Shown: positions 24,135 through 33,461, counted from the stretch's first letter. The stretch is DNA of 36,402 bases from Strigomonas culicis (GCA_000482145.1 AUXH01000136.1:1-36402); one strand, 5' to 3'. The notes: generated by a model not told the origin, from the sequence alone. Numbers and translations: made by a program.

Positions 24135-26102
24135 TTATGATACAATGCGTGCCGCAATGTCGGCCCACTCCATTTTAACAAACTCAGCCGCGGTCACCGC
24201 CTTCTGTGGCGCCGTTCTGAAATCGAAGAACTCCATTTCTTTATTACACTTTGTGATCCGCACCGCATAGCACAGCGTCGTCTCCGTCTTGTGGGGTTCG
24301 TGCATCCTCTTGTGGACTTCGATCACACTTACCCACGTGCCGTCGAACGCGTCGACGGCCTCCGTGATGCCGTTCATGCAGGTCACAGAAAGGGACTGCT
24401 GGTGGCCCGTTGCGATGGCGGAAAGAACGTAGCGGCAGAGAGAAAAGTGCGCCACGAGAGAAAAGAAGTAAAAGCTGCACTTCCGCAGATGGTCATGAAC
24501 ACCCTTTTGAAAACGAATTTGCTCTTCTATTTCTTTGTTTCCGTTGCCATCTTCCTCTTCCTTCACGTTCGCCGTCGGGTTCCCACCTTGCTGTGCCACT
24601 TCGGCCGTCTTGGGTTCTTCCCCTTTTCCACCCACCGCTGTATTCTTACTAGTACTACCCGTTGTAGTTGTAGTATCAGGAAGTGCTTTATGCGTGTAGG
24701 TGAACGTGAAACAGAAAGGCAAAACCACTTCGCTCCAGTAATCCGATAAGGAGCTAAATACATTCATATTATTATTATTATTGTTATTAGGATTCTTGGT
24801 ATACATGTCCATAAGGACCGAGCGCTGGACGGCGGTGAATGAAATGCCCACATTCGTAGTCGTATGATCGTAATGACTGGCAGGGGTGTCCATATACAGT
24901 TTGTTGTGTGCCTGGACGGTGTAAGCTGCCGCCAGCGCACTCTCACCCTTACTGTTCTCATCCCCATGCTCCGCCTTATGTTCTCTTGGTCGTTTGTTAG
25001 CAGCCGTAGTGCCCTGCTCGATGTGATGCTGCCGACACATATTGTTCTCTTTGCTGTGCTGAAGATGATACACAAACGGTTTTGTTTTACCTGTATTATT
25101 GTTATTATTTTTCTTCATTTCCGCAATGCAGTTTGGTAAGACGGCAAACGAAAAGAGTGTAGTCTTGGCGTTGACACTTTCGTCGCCCTTCTCCGCATTC
25201 GCATTACTATTATTATCATTATAAAAAAAGAACTGTGCCGCTGGACTTCGATTGGGCGTCTGCAGTAAGAACAACAGTTGAGTGCAAATTCGTTTTAAAA
25301 ACGTTTCGTGAAAGTAAACACACGCACGCGAAGGCACACGTGTTGGCTCCTCCTCAGGTACTGGATCCGCCGTTGCGGGAGGATGACCGTCTCCGGCGTC
25401 CTGCGGAACTACAGCTCCTTCCACCTTCTCACGCTTACCCTTGCCCTCCGCACCCTTCGCGTCGGTGGTGTGGACGCGAAATTGATTCTGGAAGTAGTGA
25501 TCTGCAATTTTGTGTGCGTTGTTCGACGCAAGGTCCTCATGCGAGCCGCTCTTGTTGTAGCTCAGCACTTCATTGCGAAACACCTGCTTGTTTTTTTCTG
25601 GATGGCTCTTTTTCAGATGGTTGTGCTGTGCGGCCGCGGCGGCGGGTCCCGCTTCAGTCGAACCCTGCGCCTCCGGCCGATGCAAGAGCGACGGGAACAC
25701 TTCGTAGGAGGAAGCAATGGGCTCGACACGGATGGCCAAACTATTTTGGAAAGTGGCTGCTTCGCGTTCCCTGCCGCTCGCTGTATTCTCATAGTAGTGT
25801 TGACAGTATGCATTCATACACTGCACAACCACCGGGGTGTTTAGCGTGTGCGGCGGGCTGCTCGGATGCTGACCACCACCCGCATTGTTGTTGCTGTCGT
25901 TATGCAATTTGATCATTTTTCGCTCTGGCGCGGAGGAAACGACAACGGCCTCGTGTAGAAAAGAAAAGGGATTGTACCGTACCTCAGGCTCTCTATTGCT
26001 GTCATTCGCTTTTCTATTATGAAAGGTGTAGAGATAATCACATTGAGCGGCTAAGGAGATAAAAACAGGTCTACTGTTATCATTACTATTATTATTACTC
26101 AT
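24135..26102 (-). CDS. Asn-rich protein of lower GC content, function unknown
   Basis: I do not recognise this 655-aa protein. It is an intact frame with a strong acceptor 34 bases upstream. Segments that look folded are the N-terminal ~60 residues (SLAAQCDYLYTFHN), a middle part near 280-340 (FHETFLKRICTQLLFLLQ), and the C-terminal ~120 residues (SFYFFSLVAHFSLCRYVLSA, then VTCMNGITEAVDAFDGTW). Between them are Asn, Thr, His and Lys-rich disordered stretches, including a seven-Asn run near residue 440. Codon choice is visibly more AT-rich than in neighbouring genes, with many AAT, AAC and ACT codons. No catalytic motif, zinc site or membrane helix is convincing. It could be a fast-evolving trypanosomatid-specific gene. 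Confidence 0.85.
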   Translation of the reverse strand: MSNNNSNDNSRPVFISLAAQCDYLYTFHNRKANDSNREPEVRYNPFSFLHEAVVVSSAPERKMIKLHNDSNNNAGGGQHPSSPPHTLNTPVVVQCMNAYCQHYYENTASGREREAATFQNSLAIRVEPIASSYEVFPSLLHRPEAQGSTEAGPAAAAAQHNHLKKSHPEKNKQVFRNEVLSYNKSGSHEDLASNNAHKIADHYFQNQFRVHTTDAKGAEGKGKREKVEGAVVPQDAGDGHPPATADPVPEEEPTRVPSRACVYFHETFLKRICTQLLFLLQTPNRSPAAQFFFYNDNNSNANAEKGDESVNAKTTLFSFAVLPNCIAEMKKNNNNNTGKTKPFVYHLQHSKENNMCRQHHIEQGTTAANKRPREHKAEHGDENSKGESALAAAYTVQAHNKLYMDTPASHYDHTTTNVGISFTAVQRSVLMDMYTKNPNNNNNNNMNVFSSLSDYWSEVVLPFCFTFTYTHKALPDTTTTTGSTSKNTAVGGKGEEPKTAEVAQQGGNPTANVKEEEDGNGNKEIEEQIRFQKGVHDHLRKCSFYFFSLVAHFSLCRYVLSAIATGHQQSLSVTCMNGITEAVDAFDGTWVSVIEVHKRMHEPHKTETTLCYAVRITKCNKEMEFFDFRTAPQKAVTAAEFVKMEWADIAARIVS

Positions 26103-26406
26103 GGTGGCGAATAGTGTAAGTGTTGTTGTCTGTATGCTGAGAGAGAGAGAGAGAGGAAAAAAAAAGATAAGATGTCGTTTGCTCGGAGAGGAGAGACAAC
26201 ATATATAGATAATAATAAGGAATGCGTGAGAAGCGAAAAAAATATATGATTATGCACTGCACAACTGACTTTTTTTTTTAAATATTTCTGTTCTAAGATG
26301 TATAAACCACGATCGTCATATGCTACATGGAACTCGTTGACTTCCCTTTTTTTCATTTCTGTATGTTATGCATCTCTTCTTGTGAGTCTGTTTTTTATTC
26401 GATTTC
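26103..26406. other. Spacer between the helicase gene and the 655-aa gene
   Basis: This 304-base AT-rich spacer holds the helicase 3' UTR and the leader of the 655-aa gene, with a strong (CT)n tract on the minus strand. No gene is supported. Confidence 0.8.
26137..26170 (-). promoter_or_regulatory. Strong trans-splice acceptor for the 655-aa gene
   Basis: A T tract followed by CT repeats (26139-26170, minus strand) ends in AG at 26138-26137. It is one of the clearest acceptors in the window and gives a 34-base leader. Confidence 0.7.
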
Positions 26407-29400
26407 TTACAGGACGATATCGTCATCATCGTCGGAGAAGACGTCTTCTATGTTTTCTTCAAAAGCATCCTGTAAGAAGTTTGACTTGCTCGTGTCAGGC
26501 TGGTTTGCGGTGTTCCTTCCACGACGACTGTTGTCTGGTTCCGCTCGGAACATGAAGGGGACAGGAGGGATAATCGACCCCGCGTCTTCCAATAGATGCA
26601 GCAATCCATTATTATTATTATTATTGTTGTTGTTATTTGTTTCACTGCTGCTGATCTGGCCACCGAGGGGTGATTTCAGAACGGCCTTGCACACGCTGCG
26701 GAGCCGCTCAAGCAGCTGTTTCGCCACAGGGTCCTTCGGGTCCTCATAGCGCTTCCACATGACGACGTTGACACTCTCGCGAAGCAGCACCAGGTTGGAG
26801 AAAGAGCGCCGCGACATGTGGATGACAATCCACTGGTTCAGCACGCACAGTTGGAGGAGCGGAAAGTACTGTAAATCGGCGTCACTGGCACCGAAGAGTA
26901 GCAGCCCCCACAGGCTGACGGAGCTCACATTTGTGAGGAAGCTCCGGCGCGCCTCCTGTACGGTGAAGATGTCCTGGTATACATAGAACATCGCCGGATC
27001 CGCACCCGCCGCCGCCGCGCTCGCTTGGCTGTTCGCGACGTTTGCGGGCGGCCCGCCGACGCGCCGACAGGCGCTGTCGTTGCTGGGCATCAGCACCAGC
27101 ATGTTGTGGTTGATGTTCGTGGTCGTCGTTGTCGCGGGCGTGGGCGACTGGACGCTCCTGCTGTTTGTATTCGCCATGTCACCCTTGCTGACCGTCGTTG
27201 TCGTCGCGGACGAGGACGACTTTATTTTCAGCTTGAGCTTCTTACTGAGCGCCGAGCCCGCGCCGTTCCGCTTGTAAACCGGCGTGGGGTCCAACACGGC
27301 GACGTGCGGCGCGAGAGACGCGCACAGGCACGCCTTCACAAGAGAGACGTCGAGGGCATCCTCCGACAAGATGCTCGTGTCGACCACGCAGCCGCCGCCG
27401 TGCAGGTCCCCAGGCCTCGCTGTCCCTGCGCCTGACCTCTGCTGCTGCTCCGGCGGCGGGAGGCGCGGTGGATACCGGTCGTACTCGCCACCGTCCAAAT
27501 CTTCATTGTACACCTCTGTTTCATCGTCTTCGTGGAAAAAGTGCGGCTCCTCGCTGGGTGACGGGGTGCGGTCGAGCTCGTCCTCCCTGCGGCCGGTGTC
27601 AGGCGCGGCGATGGGCGTCTGCAGCTCCCGCAGCTGTATGATCCCGGACTGCACGAGGATCGACCGATACTGCTCCTTGAACTTCGAAATCATCTTCAGG
27701 TTCGTGAGGTGCAGATAGTTAAAGCGCGCGAAGGCGTGGTCTTCACGATTCGCGCAAAACGCGTTGTAGGCGTTAAGGAAGCTGATGTGATCGCTCTGCG
27801 AGCCGCGGGAGAAGAGGTAGCGCTTCTTGCGCACCTCCTGAGCCACATCACGGTAAATCACAAAAGGTGACACGTCGGTCGAGGCCGCGACGGTGAGCAC
27901 GGAGTCCAGGCAGTGCAGCAGCACGCCCATCATCATCATCTTGCCCAGCCGCGGGTCGCACGGCAGCTTCGAGAGGTAGAAGCCGAGTGTGGTCAGGTCG
28001 TATAGCGTCGGAGGCTCGGCCGCGGCCGGCCCGGGCCGCGCCCGAGCCTGGCGCGGCTGCACAGCGCCGAGGTGCAGCAGCAACTGCATGGAGGCCTCCA
28101 CGTGGGCTGGACGCGGCGGCTCCATAAAGGTGCCCAGCATCTGCTTCGGGTTCTCGTACCCGAGGGAGAGCAGTTTGAGCAACACCTGCGTGAGCGACAC
28201 GCGGTGGATCTCCGCGACGGGGAAGGCGGGCAGCGCGGCCCACACCGCGCGCGTGAAGAGGCGGTAGCACACGCCGCCCTGCGTGCGCCCGGCACGCCCG
28301 CGCCGCTGCGTCCCATTCGCCTGACTCGCATACTGCAGCGACAGCTGCGTCGTGTAGCTGTTGGACGTCATGGTAGTGGTGGTGGTGGTGGTCGTCGTCG
28401 TTGTCGTCGTGCCGCCGGCCACGTCCAGGGTCTGGTAGTAATCCCCGCCGCGTGGCGGCTGCAGTGGTTCGTGGGTGCTGTGGGTGCTGACCCAGCTCGT
28501 TTGCTTGATGAGCCCGGTGTCAATCACGACGGCCGCGTCGTCAATCGTGACGCCGCTCTCCGCGATGTTCGTCGCGAGGATCACCTTGACCTGCCCGGGC
28601 GGCGCCGGTGCGAAGCAGGCCCGCTGCTTCTCCGGCTCGACCGTGCTGTGGAGGAGAATGATGTGGAACTGCAGGGGGCGGCCCTGGTAGCGCACCGGGG
28701 ACCGGCGCTCCTCCAGTGCCTTTTTCGCCGACAGCAGCTCCTTCCACCCGGGGAGAAACACGAGGATGGACTTGGTGCGAAACTCACCGCGCAGGTCCGT
28801 GACGCACGCGCGGTGGATCAGATAGGCGAGCAGGCCGTAGTCCGTTTTGGGGGGCTTCCGGAGGCCCACGCGCGCGGCGGCCGCCGCGTTGGGGTGGTGG
28901 GGGTGCGGCGGGCACAGCTCGAACATGAAGCTGCTGGGCGGCCGCGCAAGAAAGAGCGGGTCGAGGACCTGGAGGTCGCCGTGCGGGGGCGCGCGGTGCA
29001 GGCCCGCCACCCCACACGTGCCGGCCGCGATGTCCTCCAGGTAGAACTCCTGCACCGGGTACACGGCGCCGTCCACCTGCAGCACGGGCGCGTCGCTAAA
29101 GTAGCGCGAGAAGAGATCGGACTGCATCGTCGCGCTCATGAGGATGATCTGGATGGTGGGGTTCACCGTCAGGATGTGCCGCAGCAGCGCGAGAATCACG
29201 TCGCAGTTGACATCCCGCTCGTGGACCTCGTCGATGATGAGGTGGCTCACGTGGTGGAGGTGCGGGTGCGTCGAGAGGATCTGCAGGAGCACGCCGGTGG
29301 TGCACAGCGTGATGTGCCGCCCAGGGCGCGCGTCGAAGCGCATCGCGTAGCCCACCTCTCGTGGCAGCGTGCCGCCCCCCACCCCCTTCGCCCCCTCGAA

Positions 29401-32271
29401 GACGGAGGCGAGCCGCTCCTGGCCGATGCGCTCCGCGACGCTGTAGGTGCTCAACCGCCGCGGCTGTGTGATGACGATGTTGCACGTGTCGCCCTGCCCG
29501 CGCTCGATCGCATCGTCCAGAATGTACTGTGGCACCTGCGTCGTCTTGCCGCAGCCGGTCGTGCCGCACACAACCAGCACCCGGTGGCGGCGCGCGTCGC
29601 CGCCGCTGAGAGTTGCCAGCAGCTGCGCGCGCACCCCATTCATCGCGAGCGTGGACCGCCGCGGGTGGTAGTTCACCAGATACTGCGGGTGCTGCCGCAG
29701 CTGCCGCAGCCGCTGCTGCATGTACGCGGCGTATGGCGCGTTGCGGGGGCGGGCCTCGGCGGACACCATCTCGTACAGCTGCTGCTCCTCCTGTGTCGGC
29801 ATGGACCACATGCGCTGCGCGTGCGAAGGGTTGGCGCGGTAGGAGTCCTTCACGTCGCTCTCCGCCTCCACCGCCGCCCTGTTACCGTCCGCTCGTTGCG
29901 GCTCTGGCGTGGCGGCATCGCCGTAGACGAGCCGTTGCCGCTTCTCCTCGAGGCCCTGTCGCAGCGAGGGCATGTGCCGACCAAGTGTCTGCACGACATC
30001 CTCAATCTGATGCACCAGTGGCTCCGCAAGCTCCGCGGTCGGGATGTGCTCGGGGGTGGTCTGCGGGTACTGCTTCAAGAAGCGTTGCAGCTGCTGGATC
30101 CGCTCGTCGTAGAGCTCCATCTCCGACAGAGCCACCCCGAGCGCGTTGCGCTCCGCCTCGAAGCGGTTGAAGCCACTCGCAGTCACACAGATGTCATATG
30201 TTTTCTCCTTCGTCGGATCCGTGGTCGGTGCGCTCGCCGGTTCGTCCGCACTGCGCGCGCCGTCGTCCGTGCTGCTCGTGTCCATCTGGAGCTGACAAAG
30301 GAACAGCTCCGGGTTTTTGGGGTCCCGCGTGAAGGTCACCAGCGGGTCCTTGGGCCGGAACAGCAGGCTGTAAAACGCGTACAGGGTCGCCTGTCGCGAC
30401 GAGAGGCAGGACAGTATCGTCTGGAGCGGTGCAGCGCCCACATGCGTATCCTCCACCCTCCGCGTGGCCGCAGCGGTCGCGCCAGCCTGCGGCACCGTGC
30501 CCTGCGTGGCCAGGCGCCGCAGGAGGACGAGCGCGTGCTCGGCGCAGCGGTACTTCGCCAGCTTCGAGCTGCGGCCGACCCCGGTGGCGTGCAGGCCGCT
30601 GGCCGCGTCCAGGACGATGGTGGCCACCCAGGCCCCGGCGCCCACGCGGGACGTGGTCATGTCCTTCTTGACGTTCGGCACCTGGCTCGTGAGCGCCGTC
30701 ATGAAGGACTTCAGCTTCTCCTCCGTCTCCTCCGGCAGGTGCTGCTCCTGCCGCCACTGACGCGCGGCCGCGAGCTCCGCGTTTGCTTCGTTCACCACCG
30801 GGTGGAGGAGGCTGGGGGGCACGATGCCGCGCTCGTAGAAGCGGTGGTTCGCCCCCGCGTCCGGGTACGCCTGCAGATAGGCGAGGGCCGCCTCCTGGAA
30901 CTCCTTGTACAAAGCGAACTGGTTCGGCAGCGGCGGCGGCGGCGCCGGCGTCGCCCGCACGAGGTCGCTCGCCGCCAGCCGTGCCGTGCTCGCCGCTGCC
31001 AGCGACGGCGAGGTGCGCCGCAGCAGGTTGTACGAATCGTCGTCCATGAGCGGCAGCGGGGCATCCGCCGGGCGCGCGCCGGGGTGCGTGGTGTAGAAGC
31101 TGATGAGGCGCGAGGCGTGGAGGCAGCAGAGGGCCTGCGCGCGCTTCGCCTTGCCGGACTCTCCCACGGCCTGCACATGGATGGTGCAGGGCTGGGCCGC
31201 GTCCGCGGGCCCGGGCGGCAGCACGAGGATGAAGTCCAGCACCGCCCGCTTGAGGGGGGACTTGGGCACGGGCACGACAACCACACGGGGGAGGGCCGCG
31301 CCGGGGCCGCCGGGGAGGTGCCGCTGCTGCTGGTCCCGCAGAAAGCGCGCCACGTCCTGCTCCGCCGCGGTCGCGGCCGCGTGCACCTCCGCGATGGCCA
31401 CAATGTCGAACACCTGCGTCGGTGCGCCGAGCATCTGCTGCGACGCCTTCGCGTCCGGCTTCGGTGGCATCTGAGATGCCCACCCCGCATCGTTCTGCGT
31501 GTTCCTCTGGCCACCGCCAAGGGACGGGTGAGTGTACGACGCGCAGGGATGCACACCTGATCGGTTTTCTTGCGGATACAGCATTCCGTAGGATGATTGC
31601 TGCTGCCGCTGTTGCTGCTGCTGCTGCCCTAGAGGCACGTAGGAGGTGCTGGGATAGCTGCCCGTGCCGCCGGGGCGTCCCCAGGCAGCGTTTCTCTTAT
31701 CCATTCGTGCGTGCCTTCGCGGTGTACTCGTTTGACTGCGTGGCGACCTCCCTGTTCGCGTTGGGGGTCTGCTGTTGCCGTTCTGATCGACTTGCTCTAC
31801 CGGGATATAAAAACGCCCGGGGTGCACGGAGGGTTTAGCTTCCCTTTTTATCTTTTTTTCCTCTGCCACGTCACCGCTTCCGGCTGGAGCGACGTTTTGT
31901 TTTGTTTTGTTTTTGCGTGAAGAGGCTCTTCTGCGCTTGCGTGCCCGCTTGTCACTCCCGTCTAGTACAGTGAATGTGACCGTCGACGGTGGTGTCGTCG
32001 CGTAGAATGGACGCGTGTACCGATGACGGTTGATCGCCGTACAGCGAAAGAGGGATGCGCTACCACTGCAGCTGTGCGCAAGACGGTTTGGTGTGATCCC
32101 TACAGGAAGTGGGAAGGGGCCCTCTTTCGTGCTGTGATCGTGATCTCTATAGCCTCCGTGCGGCGGCGGCGGAGGGTAGGGTAATGGGCACCTTTGCGTA
32201 AAACAGCAAGATGCCAAAAACGTGAGTGTAGAGACGCGGGGTGGGGTATGCTGTGACGGCCAGACGCGCAT
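26407..32271 (-). CDS. RHA-type DExH-box RNA helicase with dsRBD-like regions; candidate REH2
   Basis: This 1954-aa protein is a DEAH/RHA helicase. Motif I GCGKTTQ has K909; motif II is DEVH at 1014-1017; motif III SAT is at 1046-1048; motif V TNIAESGVTIDD starts at 1234; motif VI QRRGRAGR is at 1322-1329. HA2 and OB-fold-like regions follow, then a disordered tail ending in an acidic stretch. Two regions before the core resemble double-stranded-RNA-binding domains: about 520-585 (GAWVATIVLD...KYRCAEHALVLL) and about 620-720. The size, dsRBDs and RHA core match the mitochondrial RNA-editing helicase REH2 of kinetoplastids; another large DExH helicase is possible. The N-terminus is Arg/Ser-rich without acidic residues for ~50 residues and has RPFYATT near 90, compatible with a mitochondrial presequence. 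The apparent start at 32298 is TTG; the ATG at 32271 lies 12 bases after a strong acceptor. A poly-Thr insertion sits between motifs V and VI. Confidence 0.92.
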   Translation of the reverse strand: MRVWPSQHTPPRVSTLTFLASCCFTQRCPLPYPPPPPHGGYRDHDHSTKEGPFPLPVGITPNRLAHSCSGSASLFRCTAINRHRYTRPFYATTPPSTVTFTVLDGSDKRARKRRRASSRKNKTKQNVAPAGSGDVAEEKKIKREAKPSVHPGRFYIPVEQVDQNGNSRPPTRTGRSPRSQTSTPRRHARMDKRNAAWGRPGGTGSYPSTSYVPLGQQQQQQRQQQSSYGMLYPQENRSGVHPCASYTHPSLGGGQRNTQNDAGWASQMPPKPDAKASQQMLGAPTQVFDIVAIAEVHAAATAAEQDVARFLRDQQQRHLPGGPGAALPRVVVVPVPKSPLKRAVLDFILVLPPGPADAAQPCTIHVQAVGESGKAKRAQALCCLHASRLISFYTTHPGARPADAPLPLMDDDSYNLLRRTSPSLAAASTARLAASDLVRATPAPPPPLPNQFALYKEFQEAALAYLQAYPDAGANHRFYERGIVPPSLLHPVVNEANAELAAARQWRQEQHLPEETEEKLKSFMTALTSQVPNVKKDMTTSRVGAGAWVATIVLDAASGLHATGVGRSSKLAKYRCAEHALVLLRRLATQGTVPQAGATAAATRRVEDTHVGAAPLQTILSCLSSRQATLYAFYSLLFRPKDPLVTFTRDPKNPELFLCQLQMDTSSTDDGARSADEPASAPTTDPTKEKTYDICVTASGFNRFEAERNALGVALSEMELYDERIQQLQRFLKQYPQTTPEHIPTAELAEPLVHQIEDVVQTLGRHMPSLRQGLEEKRQRLVYGDAATPEPQRADGNRAAVEAESDVKDSYRANPSHAQRMWSMPTQEEQQLYEMVSAEARPRNAPYAAYMQQRLRQLRQHPQYLVNYHPRRSTLAMNGVRAQLLATLSGGDARRHRVLVVCGTTGCGKTTQVPQYILDDAIERGQGDTCNIVITQPRRLSTYSVAERIGQERLASVFEGAKGVGGGTLPREVGYAMRFDARPGRHITLCTTGVLLQILSTHPHLHHVSHLIIDEVHERDVNCDVILALLRHILTVNPTIQIILMSATMQSDLFSRYFSDAPVLQVDGAVYPVQEFYLEDIAAGTCGVAGLHRAPPHGDLQVLDPLFLARPPSSFMFELCPPHPHHPNAAAAARVGLRKPPKTDYGLLAYLIHRACVTDLRGEFRTKSILVFLPGWKELLSAKKALEERRSPVRYQGRPLQFHIILLHSTVEPEKQRACFAPAPPGQVKVILATNIAESGVTIDDAAVVIDTGLIKQTSWVSTHSTHEPLQPPRGGDYYQTLDVAGGTTTTTTTTTTTTTMTSNSYTTQLSLQYASQANGTQRRGRAGRTQGGVCYRLFTRAVWAALPAFPVAEIHRVSLTQVLLKLLSLGYENPKQMLGTFMEPPRPAHVEASMQLLLHLGAVQPRQARARPGPAAAEPPTLYDLTTLGFYLSKLPCDPRLGKMMMMGVLLHCLDSVLTVAASTDVSPFVIYRDVAQEVRKKRYLFSRGSQSDHISFLNAYNAFCANREDHAFARFNYLHLTNLKMISKFKEQYRSILVQSGIIQLRELQTPIAAPDTGRREDELDRTPSPSEEPHFFHEDDETEVYNEDLDGGEYDRYPPRLPPPEQQQRSGAGTARPGDLHGGGCVVDTSILSEDALDVSLVKACLCASLAPHVAVLDPTPVYKRNGAGSALSKKLKLKIKSSSSATTTTVSKGDMANTNSRSVQSPTPATTTTTNINHNMLVLMPSNDSACRRVGGPPANVANSQASAAAAGADPAMFYVYQDIFTVQEARRSFLTNVSSVSLWGLLLFGASDADLQYFPLLQLCVLNQWIVIHMSRRSFSNLVLLRESVNVVMWKRYEDPKDPVAKQLLERLRSVCKAVLKSPLGGQISSSETNNNNNNNNNNGLLHLLEDAGSIIPPVPFMFRAEPDNSRRGRNTANQPDTSKSNFLQDAFEENIEDVFSDDDDDIVL
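26608..26637 (-). repeat. Asparagine-codon repeat near the helicase C-terminus
   Basis: Ten Asn codons (AAT and AAC) lie in the disordered tail of the helicase, just before a Gly-Leu-Leu stretch. Confidence 0.9.
28372..28410 (-). repeat. Threonine-codon repeat in the helicase core
   Basis: Thirteen consecutive ACN codons encode Thr at about residues 1288-1300 of the helicase, between motifs V and VI. Codons are mixed (ACC, ACG, ACA, ACT), so it is not a pure trinucleotide run. Confidence 0.95.
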
Positions 32272-32579
32272 CCAAAAAACACTCTCACGCACACGCAAAA
32301 AAGAAAAAGAAAAAGAGAAGTACCTTTCTTTTTTACAAATAAGACGAGATTAAAGCAATGATAGACAAGAACGGTTACAAATTGAAGTTCAGTGGTTTAT
32401 CACCATCAATACAGAGTATAAAGCTGCACCATCAACAGAAATAAACAGCAAAACAAGTAATACAGTCCGTCATCACAAAACCAACCAGCCACCTATTCTT
32501 TGTTTTGTTTAAAGCTATGCCTGAGTAGTATGTAAAAACGTTCCTTTTTTTTTAAGTATATGTGCGCTCCATTTCAATT
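32272..32579. other. Spacer between the 263-aa gene and the helicase gene
   Basis: This 308-base AT-rich spacer holds the 3' UTR of the 263-aa gene and the helicase acceptor. No gene is seen. Confidence 0.8.
32284..32319 (-). promoter_or_regulatory. Trans-splice acceptor that decides the helicase start
   Basis: A strong T/C tract at 32297-32319 on the minus strand is followed by AG at 32285-32284. The leader to the ATG at 32271 is only 12 bases. No comparable tract precedes the next good ATG candidate at 31704, so the long N-terminus is favoured. Confidence 0.65.
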
Positions 32580-33371
32580 CTAGTTATACGTCGAGGCCTT
32601 CTTCAGCGCCTCCATCTTCTCCGTATCACTCTGCAGCTTCTCATACTGGAGCTCCTTGTACGCCTCCACCTTGCTGCCGAGCTTCACCATCGGCGTCCGC
32701 ACGTAGGCGAAGTCGGGGTTGATCATATAGCGGTAGTACAGATACACGCAGATAAGCGTCGTGACAACAAGAATCATCATGAGCTTCACGTTTCGCAGCC
32801 GTTCGATGCTGATGGTGTGGTAGAGGGTGCTGCGCTGGGAATAGAGCCCAACACTGACCGTGTCGAAGGTGACAACGTTCATGTTCTGCTCGTAGTACAT
32901 GCCGCGGTCCTCCTGGTCTTTCAGGATGCGCTTCTGGTGCTGCTCGACGCGAAGCATGGACAGCTCGTGCTGCCGCTTCAGCTCAAATATCTCCTTATCA
33001 CGGGAGAGGATCTCCTGGATGAGGGCTTCCCGCGCGGCCGCGCGCTTCTCGGGGTCCAGCGGTGCCCCCGCCGCGCTGCTGGATGCCGTGGCGGACGCGC
33101 CGGCATCGACAGAGGGCGACGGGAAGGCGCGTTTGAAGGAAGATTTTAAATCGTCCGCTATGCTGGCGCTGGCTGCCTGTTGATCACCGTTCGGCTTCTG
33201 GTTGGGATCGGCCTTGTGGTCAGCGCCCTCGTCGATCGGCTGGGCTGTGCTCTGCAGGCGGACGGCGGTGAACAGCGTCATCGTTGCACCACTAGAGGCG
33301 CGTGCCGCACGGTCCCTCACGGACCCTCCTAGTGCATGTCGGAGTAGTGTCTGGTGTTTCCGTGGCCACAT
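32580..33371 (-). CDS. Single-pass membrane protein, probably mitochondrial, function unknown
   Basis: I do not recognise this 263-aa protein. The first ~40 residues are rich in Arg, Lys, Ser and Ala and lack acidic residues apart from one Asp (MWPRKHQTLLRHALGG), as in mitochondrial presequences. A disordered Ala/Ser/Asp linker follows (about 45-105). A helical, coiled-coil-like stretch runs at about 108-150 (ALIQEILSRDKEIFELKRQH). One transmembrane helix lies at about 194-215 (LMMILVVTTLICVYLYY), and a short charged C-terminal helix follows. The layout suits a mitochondrial inner-membrane protein with its coil on one side. M31 (base 33281) is an alternative start but would lose most of the presequence. 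The first ATG has a leader of about 17 bases after the acceptor at 33389. Confidence 0.86.
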   Translation of the reverse strand: MWPRKHQTLLRHALGGSVRDRAARASSGATMTLFTAVRLQSTAQPIDEGADHKADPNQKPNGDQQAASASIADDLKSSFKRAFPSPSVDAGASATASSSAAGAPLDPEKRAAAREALIQEILSRDKEIFELKRQHELSMLRVEQHQKRILKDQEDRGMYYEQNMNVVTFDTVSVGLYSQRSTLYHTISIERLRNVKLMMILVVTTLICVYLYYRYMINPDFAYVRTPMVKLGSKVEAYKELQYEKLQSDTEKMEALKKASTYN

Positions 33372-33388
33372 GCGTGCTAGTGTTTTTT

Positions 33389-33405
33389 CTTGATGTTACA
33401 TATAT

Positions 33406-33438
<33 letters not shown>

Positions 33439-33461
33439 TATGAGGAAAGGAAAAAGGAAAA
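33389..33461 (-). promoter_or_regulatory. Candidate trans-splice acceptor for the 263-aa gene
   Basis: A pyrimidine tract at 33441-33461 on the minus strand is separated from the first AG at 33390-33389 by a CA microsatellite and an AT-rich stretch. The leader would be about 17 bases. Confidence 0.5.
33409..33436. repeat. (TG)14 microsatellite inside splice-acceptor region
   Basis: The run reads CA on the minus strand and lies between the polypyrimidine tract and the first AG of the 263-aa gene. Confidence 0.95.

Noticed and set aside
28072..31560. Long plus-strand open frame (1162 codons) opposite the helicase
   Set aside because: It is antisense to clear helicase motifs, is Arg/Leu/Val-rich as expected for the complement of GC-rich coding sequence, and has no splice acceptor or recognisable domain.
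32272..32298. TTG start for the helicase at 32298
   Set aside because: It lies within the polypyrimidine-AG region, and an ATG follows 27 bases later after the acceptor.
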